From Saururus chinensis (taxonomy: Eukaryota > Streptophyta > Magnoliopsida > Piperales > Saururaceae), in contig CP141149.1 of the NCBI GenBank assembly GCA_035235625.1, forward strand, positions 32,047,753-32,111,752: a stretch of DNA of 64,000 nt, in the 5' to 3' direction. Both the position numbers and the translations under genes were made by a program. Each line of letters begins with the position of its first letter. The stretch's first letter is position 1. This document shows, in pieces, positions 10,933-22,375 of this stretch. The notes under the pieces were generated by a model. It was given only the letters and a program-made list of their open reading frames with translations. It was not told where the DNA came from and searched no databases.

Positions 10933-12239
10933 CCATCCTTCACGAATTCGATCAGCCTTAGGCAAACTTGATTTTTCTCCATGGCCTCTTGTATCTGCTC
11001 CAACATATCCCCTGTAATCTACACCAATGCTGCCATCATTGTCTCCGGGTCTGTTCGTCGGCTGAGGGCATCAGCCACAACGTTATCCTTGCCCGGCTTA
11101 TACTCCAACATGAAATGAACTCAGCCAAGAATTCCTACCAACGTGCCTGCTTGGGAGAAAGTTTCTTTTGCATAGTAAAGTAGCTCGTGGCTACATTGTC
11201 TGTCTAGACAAGGAACTTCACTCCCGGCAAGTAATGCCTCCAAGTTCTAAGGTAGTGGATGACCGCAGTCATCTCCTTGTCGTGAATACCTCTGTTCGGT
11301 TTCGTTGAGCTTGCGGTTCTTATATGCAACAGGGTGATTAGATTGGATCAGCACACCTCCAATTGCCTGATCAGAAGCATCAGTTTGCACCTCAAAGGGC
11401 GCATCAAACTCAGGAACTTTGAGCACAGGCTCAGAGGATATCGCCTCCTTCAGCCGCTCAAACGCTACTTGGCAAGCCTCAGCCCAACACCAAGGCCTAT
11501 CTTTCTTCAGAAGGTTGGCCAGTGCTGCTACCTTCTTCGAGTAGTTCCTGATGAATCTTCCGTAATAGTTCGCAAGTCCTAAGAATGATCTCAGCTTTGT
11601 CACCTAAGTTGGGACTAGCCACTCTGCAATGACCCTAACCTTCCACCCATCCATCCTTACTCTTCCCTCCGCTATGCAATGCCCAAGGAACTTGATCTAT
11701 GTTTGTGCAAAGTGGCACTTCTCGAGCTTCAAAAACAACTTGTGCTCCCTTAGCCTTTCCAGCACAATCCTGAGATGACCAACATGTTCATCCAAGGAAG
11801 CATTATATATCACGATGTTGTCAAGGTAGACAACCACAAACCAGTCCAAGTAGGGTATGAAAACATCATTCATCAGCGTGCAAAAAGTGGTTGGTGTGTT
11901 CATCAAGCCGAAGGGCATGACCAGAAACTCAAACAGCCCATAGCGTGTCACCATCGCTGTCTTTGCCTCATCGCCCACGACAATACGCACCTGCCAATTA
12001 CCCAACCTGAGATCCAGCTTGTTAAAATAGGAAGCCTTCGCCAAGCGGTTGAACAAGTTAGCCACTAGAGGGATTGGATACTTGTTCTTCATGGTGATCT
12101 GATTTAGCGCTCGATAATCTACACATAAACGTAAGGAACCATCATGCTTCCGCTGAAAAAGGGCTAGGGCTCCGAAGGGAGCCTTAAATGGTCTGATAGA
12201 GCCCACCTTCAATAGCTCATCAAGTTGCTTTTTGAGCTT
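10933..12239 (-). pseudogene. Ty3/gypsy reverse transcriptase and RNase H remnant
   Basis: On minus from 12239: KKQLDELLKVGSIRP, then RT motifs RLCVDYRALNQ, FNKLDLR, MPFGLMNTPTTF and VVYLDNIVIYN. The catalytic YxDD has become YLDN. In-frame stops lie near 11695 and 11605 and a frameshift near 11290. RNase H follows ([16 protein letters not shown]) and ends with EYKPGKDNVVADALSRR. Gag and protease are missing: the RT begins directly at the right 219-bp repeat. Its integrase is at 4914-5495 and 1691-1802. Confidence 0.92.
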
Positions 12240-12452
12240 ATCGAGAGTTTTTCAATGCATAAAAATAAATGTGAATTAGAACATGTGTAATATAGGAAAA
12301 AGTGCAAAAAAATATTCTAAAAAAATGTGTTATAAGCATGGGACTCATAAAAAAAAGTTAGAAAAAATAATTCATGTGTGATTGCATTTGATAAAGCTCA
12401 TCGAGAGCTTTCCAACTAAAATGAGAATGTGCGAATTCATTTCGAGTTATGT
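12234..12452. repeat. 219-bp direct repeat, right copy, satellite-like
   Basis: Same length and almost the same sequence as 1472-1690. It abuts the 5' end of the gypsy RT remnant, sharing GAGCTT at the junction as microhomology with the RT sequence. Confidence 0.8.
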
Positions 12453-12882
12453 CGATAAGAAGGTGCGTCCAACTGCTCGACATGAGTTGGTCATGCACAT
12501 CGACCGGGAAAGGATACACCAAATGATGCCTAACTTCCTCTCTTGAAGCCTGCCCTGCACTCGAGATACTCGCATTTTCCCTACACTTCGGACAATTTCT
12601 GCCTACACTTCAGCCACACCTTGCAGCTCCCACCGACAAGTTGATGTCATGACATCAGGCTTCGACACTCTTGTCCGCTCCCATTGACGTCTCCCAAGAG
12701 TTGAATGCTGCCCCCACTTATAACAAAGCCCGTTATAGGCTTATAGCAATGCAGTTACCTTCTCGTCGTGTCCTGTAACTTCTGGGTCTTCACCGCTTAC
12801 AAAGTTCCTGGCCACCAATTCGGTCATGTTTCCCCTCGTGATATGCTCCTGAGGCCTACTCCACCCTAGGAGCAACAGCTTT
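12453..12882. other. Unclassified repeat DNA interrupted by the 3.4-kb LTR
   Basis: The last ~35 bases (GAGGCCTACTCCACCCTAGG, then AGCAACAGC) match the tandem repeat at 16327-16690, so this is the left part of the same repeat locus. I see no intact reading frame. Confidence 0.5.
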
Positions 12883-15800
12883 TGTAATATTCTTAATTTT
12901 CCTGTGTTTCAAAAATTAAATACGTGAAAAATAGGGTGTTTGACCCATTGACATTTTTAGTAGAATAAGTTCCTCCCTAGATAGAATTTGTAGCTAAAAA
13001 TTATGTAGTTAGAAAGTAGATAGAAAGAGCTTTGAAATTATGTTTAAATAATTTGGATATAATTGGATTTATGCAATTATGTTGTTTGTAATTTACCTCA
13101 ACTGTAGCTAGTGTTATGTAATTTCGTTAATAAGTAGTTTTTGTAATTTATTTTGATCCTGTCTGCCGGCTGCTAGTTGGCAGCCAACCAATTAGCGACC
13201 GACAGGTCCTTGTGCACTGGACTCTCGGATGAGGGAGACACAACTGTTCAAAGTTGAAGATATTGTATATGGTCCGGTCCATTTACTAGATTTAGATGCG
13301 TATTTGGTCCGTTTAAGTCATCTTGCGAGCCCGGTTAATTAAAATTTCAAAATTAATTTTTAGAGGCTTAATTAGGGTACCTAAGTGAGGAGGATTGACC
13401 CAAATTCTAGGGGATTAGGAACCCTGATCTCATGCTTATAAAATGGATGATTAGGGCACAATTAGGGGGTCTTTTTGCCCAAAGTGAGGGAGAATGGGGT
13501 AGACGACAAGACTTTGGCAGCGGTGGATCGACAACAAATCGGCGATTAAGGTAGGATCATTGTCGTTGTCTTTGAGTGTAGAATAACAAAGATTTGATTA
13601 AATAAATTTGGATGTAATTGGATTTATGTGATTATGTTGTTTGTAATTTACCTGGACATTAACTGGTGTTCTGTAATTTCTTTAATAAGTAGTTTTTGTA
13701 ATTTATTTTGATCGTGTCGGCCGATCGGTCCTTGTGCACTAGACTCCCTCGGCAGAGGGCCAGGATCCAGCACATGGCTGTTGCCGGGCAGGCCACCGTG
13801 TTGTGCACAGACTAAAAAAACAAAAGCCGTTGGCTGCACTGGTCTAGGGCACGACAGCCTCGGATGCGCTAGCCTGGGCCGCGACAGCTTCGTTGTTATG
13901 TTAAAAAAAGAAGAAGAGAAAAGCGGCCTTTTGGTCGCCGACTGGCCACCAGACGGTGGTGGGACCGACGCAGTCGGTTCCGCCGTGCGCCGGTAGTCCA
14001 AATCTCTTGAGCTGCACACTCCTCCACTGCAGTAGGGGGCCGCCGCCACCATTGGCCAAACGACCTCTAGCTAGTCGCGGGGGAGACAACCCGCGATGCT
14101 GGTCGTCTACATGCCCTGGATCGGGTCAGGTTACCCAACCTGGTTCGGTCCGATTCTTAAAATAACCGATAATAGACCGACTAAACCAGGTCTGGTTTAG
14201 TAGGATAAAATAGTCAGAAAAATTTACAAAGGACCATGAGTGTATGCTGAGTGTCATTGCCAAGTTTCAGATTGAGGAACAATCTTAGATGCTTTGAAAT
14301 GACTAATTTACCCTTGTGAGTTGACATGTAGCATAATGATTAATGATCAGACCTAGGGGCTTTGGTTCAGAAGCCTATGAGTGGATTTAAAAATTGAGAA
14401 AATCTCAGTAATTTAGGGGAAAATCTTAGTAAATAGATAATTGACTATTTTACCCATAGGGTTAAGGTAATACAGTTGATTGAATCGGGGTCAGTTCAAG
14501 GGGTTTACAATCCCAGTTAAATAGCAAGGAAATTACCTCAGGTTCATAACATCAAGGTGTACCTCTGGGATTAATTTTGGACCCATCAAGGTTCAGGGAA
14601 GCCCTGAACAAAAAGATAAAAATACCCCTATGCAGACTTGCCCGCATTCACGTGGATGTTAATAACGGGCCAATGTGATATTGAAACCTTGTGAGAGGTT
14701 AAAGACTTACCCGAGAGCAGAGAGGAGCATATCCAATGTTGGATAATTACTTTAATGCCCTCAGGTGCATTACGATTAATTTTAAAAGAGATTTAATAAG
14801 TTAACCCAAGGAGGGTCAAACAATTTAATATTATTATTTAATTTAGTTATTGATATTATGATATGCTTGGACGTGCGGGGTTCTGATTGCTTATATTATT
14901 TATTATTTCAGTATTTTGCTATTGATGTTGTGATAATAACTTATCACTAGTTTAAGATTATTGAAAGATAATTGATGGGGTAGATAGCTTTGGACTGAGC
15001 AAAAACACCTAATCAAGATAAATACTAAAATACCTCAGAGGGGTCTGAGACTAGTTCATAGAGTGATATAAAGCCTTTGACCTGACGATTTGCCTTAGTT
15101 GATGAACCGATGGTAGTTTTGAGTTTTAAACCCTAGTCTAGAAGGGACTAATAGGGTTTGGGATAGTCATTCAAAATCCTGGCTCATTGATGAGCAAGAT
15201 AGGGTTTAGAATGATTTCTTAAGTTTTAGCTCTATTGAGGAGCTGCTGATTTGACTGTGTAGTTATATCTCCCCACTGGAGGGAGCTCTATGTGAGCTGG
15301 GATTGCCACATATCTATTGAGGATCTTTTAGTGTACACGCACTTGAATTAGTTGACATCCTACTTAGTTGGCTTTTCTCGCCACTTCTGTTCAGGTGTAG
15401 CATGCCCTTCCACTCCGGTTAGGTCATTTGTGGGTGGTGGTATTTCTGGTAGATTCTAGGGTGTTTCATCATGGATTTACCTTTAAGGGTGGTCTATGGT
15501 GAGTTTATCATTTGTCACTTAGGTTGACATCTGATGAGTTTGTCTATCATTGGGATTTTAGACGGGGATATGAATTATCGAACAATAGTTTGAGAGATAA
15601 TTAATAACATTGTTTGATATTTCTTGTTTAATTAGAATAAGTGGAAAGATTAAAGAACTTGCATAAAATGTAGGTTGCTTTAAAATACTTAAGCATTGCA
15701 TGTGTGATGCTATGCTTCTTAGTATAATGTAGTTTTAGGCAGAACTGCGTCTGAATTCTATCTTGTTGAAAACATTTAAGATGTTGTCTGATGAGTACGT

Positions 15801-16326
15801 AGGTTACTAACATCGGGGGATGTTGGCCGATCCAAAAAATATTAAAATTTACTTTTGTTCTTCTAAAATGCTATTTCAAGGGGAGGAGATGTTTGGTCTT
15901 TGTTTGGTCTTGTTTGCTTGAAGGTTCTTCAGATGGGGATTTTGCGAGATCAGGACATTGGTGGGTGTTTGAGGACGACATTGCACTAGTGGATTCTAGC
16001 TTCTTGCTTATGCAATATTGTAAATAATTGTAATTACTAGTGTGAGAGCCAACTTTACTTGGTTGTTTATTTTTAGATAGATGACAAACTTGTACTTAAA
16101 GGGTTAACCTGATATTTATCAAATTTTGACACGTGTAATAATGTCATATGTTTTGATATTCATATTTAATGTCATATGTTTTGATATTCATATTTGTAAA
16201 CCCTAGATATCACGACCTGGATATTTAATCAGAGGATTTAATTTGGGTTTAAGAAAGAAAAAAAATTGTCGTGATTTGTTGCATGTGTGATTTATTTTAA
16301 AAAAAAATAAAATTCAGGTCGTGATA
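12883..16326. mobile_element. LTR-like element (probable solo LTR), 3.4 kb
   Basis: Starts TGTAATATTC, ends GGTCGTGATA, and is flanked by a perfect 5-bp TSD GCTTT (12878-12882 and 16327-16331). No retroviral-type protein is visible inside. A ~180-bp segment is duplicated internally (about 13030-13225 and 13585-13755, both with GTTTGTAATTTACCT and TCCTTGTGCACT). A short repeat (ATGTCATATGTTTTGATATT) is doubled near 16140-16190. A solo LTR is most likely; a non-autonomous element is possible. Confidence 0.7.
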
Positions 16327-16690
16327 GCTTTGCCAAAGCTTCGTGTAACTAACTTGGTCACCAAACTCCCACACCGCTTAGGATGTAGTGATGTCATAAG
16401 GCTTCCTCTCACGATCCCTTCTAGAGGCCTACTCCAACCTAGGAACAACAACTTTACTCAAGCTTCACGTAACTGACATGGTCACCAAACTCCTACATTG
16501 CTCATGATGTAGCAATGCCATCAGGCTTCTTCTTAGGATCCCCTCCAGAGGTCTCTACCCAGCCTAGGAGCAGCAACTTGGATCGGCATGGTCACTAAAC
16601 TCTTACACCACTCAAGATGCAGCAATGCCATAAGGCTTTCTCTTGTGATCCCCTCCAGAGGCCTACTCCAGCCTAGGAGCAACAATTTTG
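16327..16690. repeat. Tandem ~110-126-bp repeat, about three units
   Basis: Units contain GATCCCCTCCAGAGGCCTAC, CCTAGGAGCAACA and GGTCACCAAACTCC. The CCTAGG anchors are at about 16437, 16563 and 16673. A further unit end lies at about 12850-12882, left of the inserted LTR. Origin unknown; no reading frame persists through the units. Confidence 0.75.
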
Positions 16691-17467
16691 CTCAATCTTC
16701 TAAAGTGGTTGTACGGGCATGGTTCCTCTAAAGTTTGCCAAACGGCCCAAAAACACTCCAAAGGACTCTTCAACACTATTTAGGGGAGGGGGGCATCTTT
16801 AGAATCCAAATATGTGCTAACCGATTATGCGTCCCAACATAACCAGCTATGTGTATGCATCGTTGCATGCATTATGCACAACATTGCGTATACATGTTGT
16901 GCAATGTTGTGGGCCTTCCCCGCAACACCTACATATAAGGTGTGCAACACTATGGGCAGTTACTGTGATACATACACATTTGGTATATAACACTTCCACA
17001 TGTGTGTGTGCCCTAACATGTGTCATAGATAGACGGCTTCGCTACCCTATGACAACCGCTATGTAAGAATATAGTGAAGAATAGTCAGATACTCGCATGT
17101 TTGTGTCCATTTTAGTATGTGAGCAACTCCCCAAGCGGCCCGAGTAAGAGTTTGGTGCTGCCTTTGCAACACTATGGGAAGTTTCTGTAATGCATACATA
17201 GTTGGTATACAACACTTTCACACGTGTATACGCTCTAGCACCTGTTACGAATATTTTGCTTTGTTACCCTGTGACACATCGCTATATATGAATACAGTGA
17301 AGAATAGTCGGATACTCGTGTGTCCGCATCCGTTTCAAACTACGAGCAACTCCCCAAGTAGCCCGAGTGCGAGTCTGGTGCTACATTTACAACACTATGA
17401 GCAGTTTCGTAATACATACATATTTAATATATAACACTTTCATATATACATATAGAAAAAAGTTAAT

Positions 17468-17644
17468 ATGAGCCTCGGCTCATGTACGCCTATGTGAGCC
17501 CGGGCTCTATGGGCCATTAGATTTACATTCGGCGGTGAATAATACTCACGGGTTTAAATGTCCTGTGAGTATTATGGGCCGCTGGATGTAAATCAGACAG
17601 TCCATAGAGCCCGGGCTCACATAGGCACGCATGAGCCCGGGCTT
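17468..17644. mobile_element. Foldback MITE (~177 bp)
   Basis: Left arm (17468-17545) and right arm (17565-17644) are inverted copies of each other over about 80 bp. Both contain GCCTATGTGAGCCCGGGCTC, TGATTTACAT-type sequence and AATACTCAC, around a ~20-bp loop. It interrupts the third 222-bp repeat unit. There is no coding. The (TA)n tract follows within 15 bp. Confidence 0.8.
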
Positions 17645-17656
17645 ATATAAATAAGA

Positions 17657-17657
<1 letters not shown>

Positions 17658-17736
<79 letters not shown>
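17658..17736. repeat. (TA)n microsatellite, ~39 units
   Basis: Uninterrupted TA dinucleotides. The Tyr/Ile reading frame through it is an artefact of the repeat. Confidence 0.97.
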
Positions 17737-17739
<3 letters not shown>

Positions 17740-18217
17740 CTATGTATGTATAGTCGGATACTCGCGTGTCCGCGTCCGTTTCAGTCAGTCCGTGAGCAGC
17801 TCCCCAGGCGGCCCGAGTGCCTGTCTGGCGGTGAACCCGCGCCGAGCATTTCATACCGCTTATTGCTTCCCCGGTTCAAACTAGCATTTTTTGTCTGGCG
17901 ACATTACAGACAGCACAGAATTCCTTCCTCCGGACATCCGACGAAGGATCAAACAAATGTATCGCTCCTCCTTTCTCTCAGTCGTTTCTGTTTCTGTTTC
18001 TGTTTCCGTTTCTTTTCTTTTTCTTTGTCGTTTCGTTTCTCCTCTTGTTTACTTCTCTCTGCAACGTTTGTGTTGGTATGTTAATTTGCTATTGACGCTT
18101 CTTTAGTTTTTCTTTGGTCCTTTTGTGCTTTCCTTCTTTATACGAGTGGAGGAGACAGAAACTTAGTTGTCTTTTGAAGAGTCAGATTTCGGATATTGAT
18201 TGTTGAGTTGGAGGGAT

Positions 18218-21200
18218 ATGCGTAGCCGTCGGTCGACGAAGAAGGAAGTTTACGGCTTCACTCGATCCGAGGTTTATCCCTTTTACTTATTTGTTAATGC
18301 TGTTCCCTCCTTTATGTCATGATTTTGATTTTATTTTTATCGTGTAAGACCCGGCAATCTGTTTCGTTTTATACGTAGCTGCTCAATGAAAAAAAAAATT
18401 GTAGTCGCTCATCTACCGCATTGATATTCTGGGTTCTGACGGAGCTTATTTAATCACTAGTAAACGAAAAGAATGTGTGTTTCCATGTTTTGATGTTGTT
18501 GTTCGAGTAGGTCTAAGAAGTGGGTCCGTCCGATTTATGAGCAAATTCTCCATGTTCTTTCTTCTCCTCTCATATTTGGTTGAGGTGCCTATAAAATCGA
18601 GCAAAGTTAAATCCATATTACGGACAGCCGGTTTTATGTAATTTCAACATGCTATGAATTAAATGTATAGGATGACTATATATTTCATGGTAACGCTAAC
18701 CTGTGAACATTGCATCTCAGTGTTGGAATGCGAGTATCAAATGTACTTCTTGCATTTTTTGTTTTAAAAAGGAAATTTTGTTGGTCTGCAGATTGTGCAG
18801 ATGGAAAAACTACTTCTGGAATCAGAGAACCAACATTTAACGCGAAGTTTCTACGAGAAAGTCACAAAGAAACTCAAGTTAGTATTTGTCAGTTAATGTG
18901 TTATAGCTCTGTAGAATCTGTTTGGCACATTCATCTGATGATTTTATGTTAAGCATCTGAATGTCCATATAGGATCTGTTTGTCTTTGTACTGATGTGGG
19001 CTTTGTGGACAGTTCTCTTTCAAGACGACGTGAAAATTTTACTATAACATTGCAACAGGTCTATGTCTTGTGATAGAACTATTTAATTATGGGTGTTTTT
19101 ACTGGAGAACATATATTAAACATTGCCAATACTATGTTCCCAGGTTCAAAATTGGTTTCAAGACAAAAGGTGTGATACTCCAACCAATGTTTCTTCCATT
19201 CCAAATCTACCACAAGCAGAACCAGGGAAACAGACAAATGTAGATACTGCAGTTGAAAGTACTGGTGGAACTTTTAAAGGTAACACATCAATGTTGCTCT
19301 GTATCATTGCACTTGTCTTAGGTGTGTGCATAGGCATACTTAGTCTTATTCATGCCTTTTTGACTTTTGATGTCAAATATCTGTGCCTTTGGGATCTTTA
19401 AGGGATAATGTAAGGCTGCTAGTTCTTCTAATGGGAACAAAATATACTTCAGAAAATCAAGATTGTGTCCACATGCATTGCACTGCTGAGAGTTATGTAG
19501 ATGTGACACATAAGGGTTGAGGGTTTAAAGGGAAAGGTGTAGCTGGATTACTGGGAGATTCTCAAGTAATTTCTCTGTACCAATGGATCCTCAAGCAAAT
19601 TTTGTCAAGGGCTTTTAGCCACTTACAGCATCCAGCAGTTTGTGAAGTTTACTTCTTCATGCTTACCGTATTAGAGCAATTAGATCAGATTGTCTTTAGA
19701 TTGTGCTCCTTATTTATTGTTACTGTGTAAAGGAAGAATTGCAAGATTGAAATGGGTCTTTGATGGACTCTTCCACTCACGTACTTTACTTTTTTATTAG
19801 ATTCAGGACTTTCAGATACTAATTTGAAAGCTTTTTAGCCCTGAATTCATAAGTCTTTAATTGGATGCAGGCGATAAGGTTCCAGGACTGTGTGATGCAG
19901 AGTGTGAAGCCAGATCATCAAAAGATGGGGCATGGTTTGTAGTTCGTAATATGGTGTTACACTCCCTTAATGCTGTCTCCTTGACAAGTTCTGAATACAT
20001 ATTCCTAGATTTTTTTTAAAGTCATGAACATGTCTCCACTGCTTTAGAGACCCTGCCTTTAGTTTTGCTATCTTTATAGTCAAGAAAACTTTTTGATCGC
20101 ATTTTTTACATTTTAATCTATCCAGCTATGTTTTTGGCTCAGCCGGGGAAGTCTAAGCTCCTTGTCACTAATTTGATATAAAGCCTTTTGATTTTCTTCC
20201 TTTCCTTCGATTATGAAACAGTTGCTTATTTTTAAACATGTATTTTATTATCTTACGGTTTTCCACTTTTAAACATTGTATCTAATTATACACTTTAGCA
20301 TCCTCATTTCAGCTACAATCAATTTATCTATTCTATCTTTTACGAAGGAGTTAGCACAAAATAGGCTAGAATGGACCTGTAAGATCCATGGTGCTGACCT
20401 CAAATTGTTGGAAAAAGGTGCTACTTGAATATCATTATGATTATGATTTTATTATCTTATGGTCTTCCAACGGCTGCTGTGGCTGATTTTAAAAAATACA
20501 TCATATATAGTTTTCACTATATTTTCTTCTTTACATATATTGATTGTTGACCAGAAAGCCATATGACAATGAGTTTTTTTTATAATATTGAGGATCCTAT
20601 AAAAAATGTGTTCTTGAAATTTTTTTTCATCAATGAGTGTATAACATCTACAACTGGCCATGAGATAGCATGGGGGCTCTGATTCAAGTAGCTGAAGTTG
20701 TTATAGCCGAGCAATGTGCTGTGAATATCTCATGTTCTGTTTTATGTCCTTGCAAAAGATAAATTTTTCTACTGTATACATTTCTGTTTGTGTAAACTCT
20801 CTCTCATCATTGTTTATCAATTACATATAAACTTGGAGATTAAAAAGATTTCTTTGATGTTATTGCTTTTTTATTTCTTACCATAATGTTTACAATTATT
20901 TAACTTACTGTTTTGTAGCTTTGCAGGTATGATGTTGCATCATTTCTCACGCAGAGAGTCACTAGCACGGGTGCAACTGTAAGTAGTTCTATTGTAGTCA
21001 TTAGACTGGTAGTGCACACTACTATTAATCACACAGTAGCGATTGTCTTTACTTTTTTCTGTTTATATAGTACCATTGGATATTTTGTTGATTGACATGT
21101 TCAAGATGAATGATCGGATAAATTCACATTTCATAATTGAATATTTTGTCATGTCTAATATAAAATTTGTTGTGCGTTCTGTTACCTTTGTGGAAAGTGA

Positions 21201-22375
21201 ATCTGAAATACCTTTGATCATTGAAGGTTGTATTTATATATTATAACCTTGACATATATTATAGGTTATAATCTATGGGTGCAAGGGTGTTGACACGCCA
21301 GGATTGCTTTTGGCTCATAAGTTTCATGAAGCTTTTCTGTTATTCATACAGGAAGTGCGAGTGAGGTTTGTTGGGTTTGGTGCTGAAGAGGATGAATGGG
21401 TGAATATAGAAAAGGCTGTTCGGAGGCGCTCTCTTCCTGTAGAACCCTCTGAATGTTGTAACGTTGCTGTAGGGGATCTTGTACTGTGTTTTCGGGTATT
21501 ATACTTTGTTGGCAGCAAAGTTTTTCTTTAGATTTCCAGTTTAGAATTTGGTGGATGACCTTTTTCTTTGTGGAATATCATTTATTCCAGGAAAGGAGGG
21601 ATGATGCCACTTACTTTGATGCCCATGTTTTGGAGATTCAAAGAAGATTACATGACATAAGGGGTTGCAGGTGTATATTCTTGGTTCAATACGATCATGA
21701 TCGCGGTGAGGTATGTAGCTTTGTATTAATCTACATCATGTGTTGTAGCTTTTTATGGTTTTAGTATGTTTTTGTAATGTAACTAGGGCTGCTTTGAAAA
21801 CCCAGGCTTGAACTGATCCGGATCGAACTGACCCGAGATTGACCAAGGTCATGGGGCGGGTCCTAGAAAAAAATACCCGGGTCAAATCTCAGGTCAGGTC
21901 TAACATGTAAAAACCCAAGAACCGACCCAATGCGACTTGAGTTTTTAATTAACTTATAAAATTATATTTAACCTGGGTTATATGAATTTTTATAATTTTC
22001 TATAGATAGAACTGATTTAATATAGTGTCAAATTGGTTTGAATATTAGAACTGACCCGACCCTAGATAGAATCTCGGTTCCTATTTTAGTTCTTATTTTG
22101 CGTCGAGTTGGGTCCAAGAATTTCAGTTCCTTTCTTTGGTCGGGTCCAAGGAGCTCTGTTCCTATCTTGGGTTGGGATCGGGTCTTGCAAAATCTGACCT
22201 AACCCGATGCGAGATACAACCCTAAATGCAGTGGGTTCATTACATAGGCCAATGTGTTGATATAGGCCAATGTGTTGTGTGTGCTTGAAAAGGACTGACA
22301 TTGTACTCTCCTGTATCCTGGTGTCAGGAAAGAGTGCCTCTTAGAAGAATATGCCGTCGCCCTCCCAGTGGATGA
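18218..22375 (+). CDS. SHH1: SAWADEE homeodomain protein, SHH1/DTF1-like (9 coding exons, 249 aa)
   Basis: Exons: 18218-18271, 18792-18877, 19013-19058, 19144-19279, 19871-19934, 20927-20978, 21352-21495, 21591-21710, 22328-22375. All junctions are GT-AG and the frame closes (750 bp). Residues 10-75 form a homeodomain-like region ending [10 protein letters not shown] linker follows, then a SAWADEE domain (about 122-247) starting DGAWYDVASFL, with [42 protein letters not shown] and RRICRRP. In Arabidopsis, SHH1 reads H3K9me2 through its tandem-tudor-like SAWADEE fold and recruits Pol IV for siRNA-directed DNA methylation in the nucleus. The protein stops soon after the domain, like SHH1 and unlike the longer SHH2. 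The start is the first ATG giving the family N-terminus. Intron 8 holds a hAT-like MITE. Convergent with golgin. Confidence 0.9.
21784..22224. mobile_element. hAT-like MITE in SHH1 intron 8
   Basis: Begins TAGGGCTGCTTTGAAAACCC and ends CGAGATACAACCCTA, giving terminal inverted repeats of the TAGGGYTG type. The interior is rich in GGGTC/GACCC words. Flanks (AATGTAAC, AATGCAGT) are only a weak 8-bp TSD. Same general class as 52578-52935 and 59022-59357. Confidence 0.55.

Larger units (their letters stand above)
16946..17830. repeat. Tandem 222-bp repeat, three units, third one split
   Basis: Units start AACACTATG at 16946, 17168 and 17391, and contain GAAGAATAGTCGGATACTCG and CAACTCCCCAAG. Unit 3 is interrupted at about 17442 by a foldback element plus a (TA)n tract and resumes at about 17737 through 17830. 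The third unit ends just upstream of the SHH1 gene. Confidence 0.85.

Noticed and set aside
13648..14165. Several frames on both strands in the GC-rich part of the 3.4-kb LTR
   Set aside because: Mutually overlapping, no domain, inside a non-coding LTR-like element.
17546..17854. Tyr/Ile repeat protein on minus
   Set aside because: Translation of the (TA)n tract and foldback MITE.
17746..18106. Frames with MYRSSFLSVVSVSV-type sequence upstream of SHH1
   Set aside because: Low-complexity TTTCTG repeat in the likely 5' leader; the SHH1 frame starts at 18218 and fits the family.
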